DNA of 64,000 bases, taken from the NCBI GenBank assembly GCA_030035585.1, contig CM057481.1:8767128-8831127 (forward strand). The letters are read 5' to 3'. Below the pieces are notes generated by a model. It saw only the letters and a list, made by a program, of their open reading frames with translations. It was not told the origin of the DNA and ran no database searches. The DNA is from Dugong dugon. Lineage: Eukaryota; Chordata; Mammalia; Sirenia; Dugongidae. Shown here piece after piece: positions 42,976 to 56,000 of the stretch (position 1 is the first letter of the stretch; each line of letters opens with the position of its first letter). A program made the translations under genes and the position numbers.

Positions 42976-43917
42976 TTTATTTCAGGTCATTGTGGTCACT
43001 TTTACAGCTGTTTGGACTTACTTTCCATCACATTACTGTTCAGAGAATTCACAGAATTCATTAACAAGCTAGCAGTTTACATCCAAGGGTTTTCGGTAGC
43101 ACAGCAAAAATAGAAAAGAGGCCCACGAGCTGCTTGTGTATGGAACCCCACTGTGATTATTCAGATAGATGTCTAGAACATTATTGCTGTATTATCCTAT
43201 TTTTAAAATGATAAATTATTCCAGGAAACTTCCCCCACCCCCTGCAAGGTGTGCTTCGTACTGCGTGACTGCTCCAGCCGCACTGGTGACAGATGGGACG
43301 CGTGGGTGACAAACACACCAACCACCCGTGGTTCCCGCTGCGCCGGCAGCTCCGAGGGCTGGCTGAGGGGCGTGGAAATGTCTCCTACGCTCTGCCATTC
43401 TCCCCCCGGGCCTGCAGCTGACAGGCTGCGTTCACGTGTGAGTCTCTATATGTAAAGCTGAAATCAGACATAAATGTGAGGGGCTCAGTGAACACGCACA
43501 CTAATGCTTCTAGAACAGTCACTGGCCAGGCAGGGGGGACACTGAAGAGACAGATACCTCAGGTATGAGTCCGTGAAGAATGTCGGAAGGAAAGCGTCCT
43601 TGGGGATCACAGCCCAAGGTGGCTGCTTGCACAAGCCTGTCTGTGGCAGGAACTTGAAGACTTCGCGGTAGATTTTTATGGCTGGGTTTTCTTTTTCTGT
43701 TCTACATGAGTTTCCATTTGTGAAAAACATCTTGGAGATCTCCTCGGGGTCCCTGAAGCTCTGCGGAACTCTAGGTACCAGGGAGGGGAGCCTAGCTTCT
43801 TCAGGGATGCTGGTACTCCAACCGCATCTGGGGCAGGATCCCTGAGAAGTGGTGGCCGCGTCAGATTCTGGAGATGGGAGTGGATGCATGTGCAGAATGC
43901 AGGCTACAGTCAGGGGC
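42976..43917 (-). other. ABHD6: Probable ABHD6 3' UTR with candidate poly(A) signal
   Basis: This follows the ABHD6 stop. A minus-strand AATAAA lies at 42976-42981, about 940 bases downstream, and no interspersed repeat intervenes. A GC- and CpG-richer patch lies at 43250-43440. A 134-codon open frame at 43485-43889 has no recognisable product and is treated as chance. The 3' boundary is inference. Confidence 0.4.
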
Positions 43918-44094
43918 TCAGTCCAGCTTCTTGTTGTTGTCTGTGTTGTGTACGGATGCTAAAAAGTCGATGATGAGCTTGGCTGTCTTCCGGGGTCTCT
44001 CCATCACCACTGAGTGCCCACAGTTCTCCAGAAGTTCCACCTGGCAGTTGGCGATCGACTTGGCCAGCATGTCTGCCCCAGCCACATCGAGCAC
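43918..44094 (-). CDS. ABHD6: ABHD6 last coding exon, residues 280-337, with His306
   Basis: The acceptor is gccccgcag. It encodes [40 protein letters not shown] and [18 protein letters not shown], then TGA at 43920-43918. The catalytic His is in GHSV. The only difference from human I noticed is A for S at residue 284. Confidence 0.97.
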   Translation of the reverse strand: MLDVAGADMLAKSIANCQVELLENCGHSVVMERPRKTAKLIIDFLASVHNTDNNKKLD

Positions 44095-47000
44095 CTGCGG
44101 GGCAAGAGGGGAAACTAGATTGTACACAGAGTTTCGGATACCTAAGTGCACTCTGAGGACACAGCTTCCATAGAAGCCTGCCCAGTGAATTCTAGGACCA
44201 GGTCATGTCAAGGTTGGGGCCTGAGGCTGTCTGAGGGAAGGGACTGGAATGCCTCATGGTTTATTCAGCAACTAGTTACCAGGAGTTGTGCTGCTACCAG
44301 TAACACTGAGGTGAAAAACACAGTCCCTGACTGTGGGGAGGTTGTGGTCAGGCAGGGAAGCCAGACAGGGCAACAGACGAACGCAGCACGGAGAGCTGAG
44401 AGTGAGCAAGGAGGAGCAGGGAGGAGGGGAGACATCATTCCTGACTCCTGTGGACCCACGGGAGAGGAAACAGCACCAGGGTGGGAGGTCATGGCTACTG
44501 CAGGGGACAGCAAGGAGCCTGGGTGGCTGAGACACAGTGGAGAGAGGAGGGGACAGAAAGGAGGGGACCAGCTACTCCAGCCATGGGGGGGGTGGTGTCG
44601 GGCCTCGATCTGAGGGCAGTGGGGCACCGCAAGGCTGTGTTAAGGAGAGTGGCTGGATCCACTTTAGCCAAGAGAATGGACCCTCCAGCTGGAGCAGGAG
44701 GAACCAAGGCCCAAGCTGTGGGACAGGCACCTGGGGAAGACCCAAGAGGTGAAGCTGATCATCACGGAGTGTGGGGTACCTCCCCGAAGATCCTTTCGGG
44801 GGTCCCAGAGCTTTGTAACCCCCAGCACCAAAGTTTGTAAGTAATGGGGAATGCTTTTCCAACGTGAAACCCACTGCTTTCTGAGGGCTGACACTGTTGA
44901 AACAATTCATTCAAATGTCATTTGCATTTGGGTTGCCCTGCTGTCTCTCCACTGCAATGTAATTTTTCTCCCAAACTGCCTTTCCTTGGAGCTGGATTCA
45001 CATTCACTCCCCCCACCACACCCGTTAATAACCTCACCTTCAGTTCATCCCAGACAAGAGGGCGCCTCCCCTCTGTTCTTAAAGGCAAAAGCGAAATCTC
45101 CAACAAACTCACGGCCTTTCTGGTTTTGAGACTTACTCTCGTCAACCACGCAATCCAGGAGCATCTTTCATATAGATGACAGTGCCCGCTGGCCCTCTGC
45201 AGTTATGCGGTATGGTGGCCAGCCTACAGGGCGCCAAAGAGGGAGGGTGAAAGGCCGGCAGGGGTGGCTGCTGTGACACCAAACACTGAGGACGAGGCAG
45301 GAAAAGAGCTAGCAGCTTGGGAAGCAAAAGGCCATGAAACGAAGGTCCCCCAGAAGCCTCTGCTGACTGGCCTCGGCCTTGGGGATGGTCCACAGAAGAC
45401 CTAAGATCTGATCACATTTAGAGCAGGCCCACGGAATGTTAGGCCCTTTCTCTGGAACCAAATGGACTTCCGAGTCTTTGAGGAAATCAGGACCATGGGC
45501 TCAGGCCAGTTATCAGAGGTGTGGACATGTGTGAGAATTTATTTTTCTAAAACCAGAGAAAAGTTACTTCCATGAATATTATCTCATTTGAGTCCCACAG
45601 TAATTCTGTGATTTTTGGAGGGGCTGGGTGACTGCCCAAGGTCACGAGGCAGATACAGGGCAAAGGCTGGGCTGGAAACCCAGACTTCTGGCCACCAAGG
45701 CTACTGGTGCTCTCACCACTGCACTGTCTCCACAGGGCGATGGGTTCTCGCCTGTAGGTCCCGGACAGCCCCAAATCACCTTTGGGATTTTGATAATGAA
45801 GAAAGGCCTTCATTGTTCTGATCCTGATTGAATAACTCCCTGCTGGCCTAGCCTGGGTCAGGCTTCTCTGAATTAGACGCACACAAAGCTTCTTTCAGGC
45901 CCTTGGCTGCTGTAGGAGGGGCCAGATGAGACCACATTCTTCTCTACGTCCCCACCTCTGCTCTGGGCATCCTCGGCCAGATCTCAGATGGCTGCATGCG
46001 GAGGCAGCCTACCCTGCCCTACACATGCACACGTGCACACACACACACACGCGTGCAAACACACACACACACGGGGCCCAGGCCTGGTGTGTCTGCCTGC
46101 CAGGGCTGCCCCACACAGTGGGGCCTCCGTCAGCAAGTGCAGTGGGCGTGTGTGGCCCCAGACCTGACTCCCCACTGGGCCTCCATCAGCAGATGCAGTG
46201 ATGATCAGCAGCCCAGGCAGAGCCCACAGCAGTGGCTTTCACCCTGGAGTCCTTTGGGGAGTTGTCTCAATGGGGAGAGCTTTTCTCTAATTTCCTTTTC
46301 TCACAATGTTCAGTAGCACAAGACTCCTGGACATCCTTTATCAGCCAGTGTAACTCTGTTTGCCCGTGGGCCTTATAAAGGCTTCACGTCTTATTGCCTC
46401 ATCTTGCTTTTAAGCTTCAGGAAGAACTGAGTTAGATGTGGATTCTAAAGAACAGCTGCAAATGAAGGAGCTGCTGGGGTGTAAATCAGGATCCCTCTGG
46501 AGGGCCAGCTGACAAAACCTATTACATTTTAAAATGTACATGACCTTTGATCCAGTGATTCCATGTCTAGGAGTTTACCCTTCAAATATGCTTATATGCT
46601 CCATAAACACACATGAGATAATGATGCTCACTGAAGTACTGTTTATAGCAAAAAACTGGAAACAACCCAAATGACCATCAGTAAGACACTAATTAAAGTT
46701 AATTATGGCAGAGTCATATACTGGAATACTATGCAGCTCTCTGGAGTCCCTGGGTGGTGATGGGGCCAAGATGGCGGAGTAGTTACACGCTTCCGGTGGA
46801 CCCTCTTACAACAAAGACCCGAAAAAACAAGTGAATCGATCGTGTATGACAATCTAGGAGCCCTGAACCTCAAAGGCAAAGTTGAGGAACCGAACTGAGT
46901 GGCAGGGGGAAGGAGAGATGGTTCGGAAGCAGCGAGGAGTTGCCAGACCTGACCTGGCAAGACCCTGAGCCCTTCAGGCCTGATCAGCTCACGGGTGAGC

Positions 47001-50000
47001 AATGAGGCAGGCAAGCAGTGCTGCTCGGGAGGCATTTTCCGCACTGGGGAGAGACCCAGCAACAGAGAGTCTACTAGGCCACACAGAACCAGTGAGAAGC
47101 AGCCCTCGATAGGTGCAAGACAAGTACTTGCATCCAGCCTACCGCGCGGATCAAAAACACAACCCTTAGGGGAAAACCTCTCTCCCATTTACCTCCCCGC
47201 TCCCTGCTCTGCACTGGGTCCTGGACCGGCTTCAGCAATTGCCAAGTCCCCTGGGCTGGAAGTAGGATCTGTCACATGCCCTGAGCCATTCTCCCAGCCT
47301 TGGAGAGTGAACAGATTAACAAACGGGGGAAAAAAATAATCTGTCAGCTCCCCTAAGCCAGGAACTCAGGGTAGGCACAGCTCCTTTGCCTAGGCACAGG
47401 CGTAAGGGATCCACGCCTTTAGTGCCTTTCCCCCTGCATAGACTTGTGTGGGCCCATTTCAACAGTGTAGGCCCTCATTACCGCAGTACAAGGTATATAC
47501 CTGCAGTCTAACTTCAGCTGTTTCAACTGTGAAGTGGCAGGTTCCTGACATTTGCCACTGCTCTGCCCATTAAGCAGGGTCTTCACCTACCCACATCAGG
47601 GGCCTGAGGACTGGTGGCTTCACCCACACCACCTAGCCACCTGCAATAGGGGCCCATGAATAAGAGGTGCCCCCCAGTCCTTACAGCCAACAGCACTGGT
47701 GCTTATAGTCCAGCTGCAAAACCTATCCACCTATGCATTCTAGGGAACAGGGACACGCCTTCTTCCTGGACACCTGGGAGCGGCTGTCAGCCCCCACCTT
47801 GCTCAGAGTGTGTCCCCCTGCTGCAGCCAGATTGCTTGTGCCTACACCAATCACCCATGCCTGTCTAGGACTGTAAGTGAGAGCCTACACCACACACTTG
47901 GTGGCTATCTACCTGGGCACCTGAGCTGAATCCATACAGGAGGAGCAGGCAGACTCCTGAGCTCACATACCTAGTAACAGATCTAACCACCTGGTGACAG
48001 GACATTAGAGCTTCAAAGCTGCCAATAATCAAACTAGCTCATACGAGCAGCCTATGTGGGCATATCAAAACAAAACAAGAAGCTAGGACACAGTAAGCAA
48101 ACATAAAATAAATATAATAACTTATTGATGGCTCGGAGACAAAGTCAGTATCAAATCACATAAAGAGGCAGTCCATAATAGCTTCAGCAAGCTCCAAAAA
48201 TAAAGAATCTAGAAATTTTCCAGGGGAGGAATACAAAAGATTAATATACAGAACTGTTCAAGAAATTAGGAAGGAAATTAAGCAAAATGCAGAATACGCA
48301 ACAGAGGAAATTAAAAAGATTAGAGAAGAGCATAATGACAAATTTAACAGGCTGCAAGAATCCATAGAGAGACAGCAATCAGAAATCCAGAAGATTAACA
48401 ATCAAATTTCAGAATTAGACAACTCAGTAGAAAGTCATAGGAGCAGAATTGAGGCAATGGAAGTCAGAATTAGTGAGATTGAAGATAAAGTGCTTGACAC
48501 CAACTTATTTGAGGAAAAATCAGATAAAAGGATTTAAAAAAATGAGGAAACCCTAAGAATTATGTGGGACTCTATCAAAAGGAATAACCTACAAGTGACT
48601 GGAATACCAGAACGGGATGGGATAACAGAAAATACAGAGAGAATTGTTGAAGATTTGTTGGCAGAAAACTTCCCTGATATCGTGGAATCCCTGAGTGGTG
48701 AAAACAGTTACCATACTTAGCTGCTAAGGTTGGAGGTTTGACCCTACCCAGAGGAACCTCAGAAGAAAGGCCTGGCGATCTACTTCCAAAAAATCAGCCA
48801 CTGAAAACCCTATGGAACACAGTTCTACTCGGATACACATGGGGTCACTATGAGTCAGAGTCGACTCAATGCAACTGGTCTGGATGCAGCTCTTAAAAAG
48901 AATGAGTAAAAGATATTTTTGGGCAAGAATCATCCATAAATGCTAAATCTAGGGCAGAAAGTTTGATAAGGAGCAGGGTATCTGCATGGTCTCAAAGTGT
49001 CTCCTCGGACTGCTTACTGGTAGCAAGAGGAGAAATAGTAACTCTACAATGAAGAAATCAGATGACACCTTGACCAGGCAATCAAAACTAGTATCACCAG
49101 TGACCTACAGAAGAACACTGTGTGTCTGAGGACATGATGGCTTGCTGCTTATGAGATACTCTGGTTAGGAATCATGAGAAACAGCAGACAAACTCAAACT
49201 GAGCAACATTTTATGAAGTAATTGCCGTGTACTCTTGGTAAAGTAGAGGGTCAGCAAAAGAGAGGAAGACCCTCAACAAGATGGATTGACACAGTGGCTG
49301 CAACAGTGGACTCAAGCGTAACAAGGATCAGGAGGATGGCACAGGACCAGGCAGTGTTTCATTCTGTTGTACATAGGGTTACTATGAGTTGGAACTGACT
49401 CAATGGCACCTAACAACACTCTTCGAATATGTCAGTCCTAAGAGACAAACTTAGACCTTGGAGTCGCCTCCTATTAAAGGAGACTAAAGAGACATGGAGT
49501 GCCTCAGTGGTCAAATGGTTCAGTGCTCGACTACCAGCCAAAAGATCGGCAGTTTGAATCCACCCAGAGGAACCTTAAAAGACTGGCGATCTGCTTTCAA
49601 AAGATCACAACCTTGAAAACCCTATGGAGCAGTTCCACTCTGCACACATGGGGTCACCGTGAGTCGGAATCAACTCTCCATGGAAACTTAACAAAGAGAC
49701 AGCTGATCTGTGATCCTGGAGTGGATACCACATAGAACGTTATTGCAGCAAATGATGAAACCGGAATACTATGGATTGTAGATTGCACTGTATCAATGTT
49801 AACTTTCCCGAACGTGATACTGTATTGTGGACATGCGACAGAATATTCTCGTTCATAGGAAATACACCTGAAATATCCGGGGTAAAAGGGCATATGTAAG
49901 CAGCCTTCTCCAAATGGTCCGAAAGTATTTTTTTCCAGATAAACAAATGAGAATGATAAAGCCAACATGGCAAAATGTTGAACACTGGTAATAAATAAAA

Positions 50001-53000
50001 TGTGGTACATCCGTATCATGAACTAACACTCAGCAATAAAAAGGCACAAGCTATTGTACATGCAGCAACATAAATGGACCTTGAAAACACCACGCTGAGT
50101 GGAAAAATCCAGATATGAAAGACTACATGTTGTATGATCCCATTTATGCGAAATTTCTAAAAAGGCAAAAATATAGAAGCAGAAAATAGATCATAGTTGT
50201 GTGGGGCTGGGGTGGGAGTGGAGATGGGCTGAAGATGGGCAGGAGGGGACTTTTTGGGGTGACAGAAGTTCTACAACTGGGCTGTGCCAACAGCAGCAGA
50301 CTGGGAGAATTTTATGGTATGTAAATTACACCTCAACAAAGCTGTTAATAAAAATGAATTTGGGTAAAGAATACACAGGAGTACTCTCTACTATTCTTAA
50401 AATTTTTCTTTAGGTTTGAAAGCATTTCAGAATAAAATATTTTTAAAAAAATAAAACAAGCAGATCTGTATGGGCTGATGTAAAATGATTTCCAAGGCAT
50501 ATATTTAAGTAAATAAAGTCAGGTGCAAAATAGTGTATACAGTGTGTCTGAAAAACTTACCTATCTAATCCGTGCATATATATGCATGCTAAGAATAGGG
50601 TCGACAAACAGGATTGCTGCCTGTTTCTGTAAGTAAAGGCTCATCAGAACACAGCCATGCCCATTTGCTGATGTCCTGTCTCCCGCTGCTTTTGCACTAC
50701 GGCGGCGGAGTCGTTAAATGACAGAGACCACAGGACCCACAACACTGAAAATATTTTCTATCTGGCCCTTGACAGAAAAAGCGTGTCAACCCCTGGCTTA
50801 GAAAATGTAAGACAGATACACAAGGCAGTAAAGAGCTGGCTCGAGGAAGTGGGAATTGGGATCTGGGATGTAAAAGAGACCAAATTTTCATTATAAACTC
50901 TTCTGTATTCTTTAGATTTTTTTTTTTTTGTCTCATGTGACTATACAGCATTGATAAAAAAATTTTCAAAAACAAGTTAAAATTGCCTTTCATTTTCAAA
51001 GACAAACGTTATTGCTGTCAACGCTCCCTGTATACTCTGGTGCCTGAACCTGCTTTATCCCGCCTCTTCCTGACAACAGAAACAAGTTAGCGAGTCTCAG
51101 TTTACAGAGGAACACTTGCCTTTCCTCCAGGCCATTTGTCCTCAGAGGCCCGTGTCACCTACCTGGTCCTGCTTCCCCCAGATGATCTGCGTCGGCACCT
51201 TGATCTTGTCCATGTTCTGATGAAGGGAGTGTCTTGATCTCTCACTGACGATTTCGAAAAATACTTTTCAGAAAAGGAAAACCAAGTCAGTGCACACTGG
51301 TCTATGCCCGTGGGCACCACCAGACACAGGATGGTCCCCAAGTCCAGGCCACCGTGTTCTCTCTCCAAGGACCCAGGAAAACATTTGGAGTCTCAGAACT
51401 TTAAGAAACAAAAGCCAGCCATCCACAAAGCATCAGGACGGATCAGTCCCTGGAGAAGGACATCATGCCTGGTAAAGTGTCAGCGAAAACGAGGAAGACC
51501 CTCAACAAGATGGACTGACACAGTGGCTGCAACAATGGGCTCAAACACAGCCACGATTTTTAGGATGGCACAGGACCAGGCATTGTTTTGTTCCATTGTA
51601 CACAGGGTCGCTATGAGTCAGAACCGACTCAACAGTACCGAACAACAACAACCCACAAAGCAACACTCTTAACCAGCTTAAAACTTAAAGCAGGGCTACT
51701 TACGCTTTCGGTAGAAGTCGTTATGAGGGATGCGGACGTCGACAAGGCCCTGCAGGATCTAAGGATAAACAGCCTAGAGTCAGAAGGCAAAAGAAGACTG
51801 CTCTCCCCAGGCCTCACACAGCTCTGGGACAGGGAAGGGAGATAAAATCCAGCAATTTATTACACTGCCAAGGTTTTTAGGACCTGGCCCTCTCAATTCC
51901 TATGGTGTATTATACAATGTGGAGTCCCAGGGTGGTGCAAACAGTTAATGCGCTTGGCTGCTAACCGAAAGGTTAGAAGTTCCACTCCACCCAGAGGCAC
52001 CTCAGAAGAAAGGGCTGGTGATCTACTTCTAAAAAATCAGTCACTGAAGACCCTTTGAGCACAGTTCTATTCTGATACACATGGGGTTGCCATGAATCGG
52101 AGGCAACTTAATGGCAATTACTTTTTTTTTAATTATACAATGTAATTGGGAGTTAGGATCCTAAGATGCCTTTTTTCTTTTTTTTTAAATTAGGGAGGAG
52201 TTTGGGTAATATTAGGAAGCCACAGATCTCCCTGCAGCACGTAGAAAACACCCAGAATGGCCTAATAGCCGCTTTACCTTGAGAAATTCACTGCTTAGCC
52301 AAAGACACAATTTGGATGAAAATAATATCAAGTCATTATTCAGTAATAGCCAAATGCAGAGCAAGCCCTATTAAAAGTACAAATTAAACCACTGGGGATG
52401 GAGGGCTTCTTAAAGAATGAAGAAATAAACTACTGGGAACATTCTGGAAAGGGCTCTGTAGTCCTTTGCTTATCATCTGACATGGGCTCTGCCTTCCCTG
52501 CTGAGGCTGGTGAAGGCTGCAGCAAACACGGACAGGCCAGATCTCCTGGGCCTGGGGCTACTGACCCTGAGAGGCAGCTGTGGCCTGAAGGAACACCGTC
52601 GTCCTCTTCCTCTCTCCTCAGGATTCTTGACATAGATTGCAGGGTTCATAGAAGCAACCACCAGTCCTCTCATCTACCTGGGAAGATGACCCCTTAAATG
52701 CACTCCACCCGGAGTCCTACCCATTGACTGAGGTGGGGAAGACCCAGCCATGGCTGCTTTGGGATAAACCAACCCCTTGGAGTTTGATTAGAATCTGACT
52801 AGTCTGGAAGTAGAAGCCTAGAGGTGAGACCAGTGGCAAGTTGTTGACCTTGATTCTGCTCAGCATCAGACGTTTGTTCATCCCCCCATTTATTCATCCA
52901 TCTATCTACCCACCTATCTACCCATCTATATATTCTGTAACCCTGAATCACCTACGCATGTCCCTGCATCAATCCATCCATCTATCCTCCACCCAGCTAT

Positions 53001-56000
53001 CCATTCTCATCCCTGCATCATCTAGGCATTCACTCATCCATAAGACCAACCATTCAGCCTCCCATCCATCCCACATGCCTGAATCATATATGCATGCACA
53101 TGCATCAATTCATGTATCTATCTATCCTGCATGTACCCAGCCGTACATTCTCCATCCCTGTATAATCCAGGCATCCTCGCACCCATGCATCCACCCATCC
53201 ACCCATCCATCCATCCAGTCTATACCTAGGACCTACATCATGCAAGCACTGTACTAGAGCCTGGGGTAGAACAGTGAATTAAGACAAAGACCATGAACTT
53301 ACAGAGCTTAGAGTGGAGGACACAGACAGACAAACAGACAGTCACAACACAACATGACACTGTGGGCTAAGTGCTCAAAGGCATCTTCTCTTCTAGGAGG
53401 GAAAGGCTTCTGGAGCTGCCATTTATTTTCTCTCAGTGGTTCCATATCCCTGACAACTCAAAACATTAGTTTGGTTGCTGTATCCTGGGAAGGGACAATA
53501 GCTGTGAGGCAATGTTTCAACTTCACCACGACAAAGGAAAGCAGGGGATTCAGGGATAGCTAATACCACTGTTGATGTCGAACTGTACCTCAACCTTGTG
53601 AAACTGGAAAATAGTGATGGTTAAAGAAATCCTCCCACCCTTTGTGTTCAGGAAAACGGCCTGCTGCAAATAGCTGTCCTTCCCATAAGACTTAGATGAT
53701 AAGACTCACAGGTGCCCCCTTGCTTGCTTATGACGAGGGCAGACATAGACTGCCCAAATTCCCATTCTTTGCCTCATAAATGAGTAACTGAATTGCTTGT
53801 CCCCAATGATCAATAAGAAACAAAGTGCTTGTTAATGAAACTTGGATTAAGCTTCTCTCTTTCCCCCGAGTCCCTGTACTCTGGGCCACCCTCAGCTTGA
53901 GCCAGCATACTACCCCTCTTTGAGGGCCCTTTCCAGGGAACAGGCTGACCTCAGCATGTACAGTGAAACCTGTGAGAGCCAGAACTCAATGTGACTGCCT
54001 TGTTTTTCCAGTTCTTGAAAGTTTTCTGCCTTCTCTGACAGGTTTCCACCTTACACGGGTTCCGGCTTCCACAGGTTTTATTGTAAGGTAGTGCCTTGGG
54101 TTAGGTATGTCCGACTTACGTACGGCCTATAGTTATGAACCAACCACCATAAAGCCTATCATATTAAAAATCTCAGGTACATACAGTGGTTCGTAATAAC
54201 AAACGGGCACTACTTTGCAAACCCGTAAAACATTATTATTACTGTATTATTATATTAAAGATGTTTTAGTGTATCGGGAAGTGTTTCTTTAATGTTTTAT
54301 GCACAGAAAGGTACACTGTAGTAATATACTAAGACAAACATTTGACTGACATTAGACATGAACCATACCTAACTGTTCCGACTTAGGTACAAATTAGACT
54401 TAAAGACAGACTTGGGAAGGGAACTCATTCATAATCCGGGCACTGCTTGTACATTCTGATTTCCTATCTGATGATGTCAGCCTTTCATGCTACTCCTCCA
54501 CACCTGGGTTTCTTCTAGCTGTGTCTGCGCTCAGTCTCTATAAAGAAAATGCTTTTTCCCTAACGCTTGGAGATCTTATGGTCTGAGTGTTCTCCTTATT
54601 GTAGTTGTCCCCTCCCCCACTGCTTTCTGGATAAAGCGTCTCCCTATCAAAGTATGGGATTGTTTTTTGTCTTTTTTTTTTTCATTTGACACCAAAGAAT
54701 CAGATTTCTGGTGCTTCCTCCGAAACAAGCCACACCCATGAACTGGGTTGTGTTCCCACCTTCTGAATAGAGCCCATTCTCTCAACTCCTGGGAGGAACC
54801 GCCCCACACCCTGGGGCAGAGCCCAATTCCTACAATGTAGAAACCAAACCAGCAGACCGCTCAATCAATTCCGACTCATGGAGACCCCACGTGTCAGAGA
54901 GCTGTGCTCCATGGGGCTTTCATGACTGTGACCTTTTTGAAGCAGATCACTAGGCCTTTCTTCCAGTGCACCTCTGGGTGGATTCAAACAGCCAACCTTT
55001 AGGTTAGTGGTCAAGCTCTTAACTGTGTGCACCACCCTGGGACTCCTAATTTGTACAATGTTGTTGTTGTATGCCATTGAGTCCATTCCAACTCATAGCG
55101 ACTCTGTAGGACAGAGCAGAACTGCCCCATCGGGTTTCCCAGGCTGTAATCTTCATGGGAACAGATTTCCAGGTCTTTTCTCCCACAGAGAGGCTGGTGG
55201 GTTAGAACTGCAGGCGTTTTTGTTAGAAGCCGAGCACTTAACCATCGCACCACCAGGGCTCTTTGTTCTTACAATAAAGAGAGACAGTGCGGTGTAACGA
55301 GGCCTCCGCCATGGACTCTCTTTTCTTGGTTCTCCACACCCCTTCCCTAGACTACCTCATTCAGACCCATGACTGTCAACACCTGTCTGCTGATGGTGCT
55401 AACCGTATACCTCCAGGCCAGACTTCTCTCAGCTCTGCTTGTATATACAACTACCTACTTGACGTCTCCACTTAGACGCCTCACAGAAACCTGAACCTAG
55501 CACTCAAAATGGAGGTCGCCCAAACCCACCCTCTCTTGCCTTTCCCTTAGCCTTCAACCCCTGTTACTCAAGTACCAGAAATCACCTGAGACTCCTCATT
55601 TTCCCTTACCCCCTAGTTCCAATTTGCCAGTAAGTCCTGTCCATTCTTCCTTCCACAGCATCTCAGATCTGTCTCTTTCTCATCTCCACTGCCACCACCC
55701 TCGTCTAAGCCACTATCACCTCCAAGTCACAAGAGAATCTTAGTGGGTTTCTCTGCTTCTGCTTTTGCTCCCTACAGCTCTTCAGTGGTTCTACTGTGCT
55801 TAGAAAACACCCAGACTCCTTCCCATAACCTTTAAGGCTTTATACAATCTAGGCCAGTGCTTCTCAAAGTGGTTCTTTCTTCTCCCTGAGGCCCTACCAG
55901 GGAGTCCATGAGGTCAAAACTATTTTCATAATAATCCTAAGTGTTGTTTGCCTCTTTTACTTTCTTTCTTTCTCAAGCACGCCATTGTCCCAAGCTTACG

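Noticed and set aside
43485..43889. 134-codon frame just downstream of the ABHD6 stop
   Set aside because: It lies in the probable 3' UTR in another frame and has no match to an alternative ABHD6 C-terminus that I know.
44146..45180. Cluster of overlapping small frames on both strands in the last ABHD6 intron
   Set aside because: They have no shared direction, domain or splice pattern. Moderately high GC accounts for them.
46703..47188. 161-codon minus-strand frame
   Set aside because: It is antisense to the GC-rich L1 5' UTR and spans the SINE-L1 junction.
52841..53257. 138-codon frame rich in His, Pro, Ser, Ile
   Set aside because: It comes from degenerate ATCC tetramer repeats.
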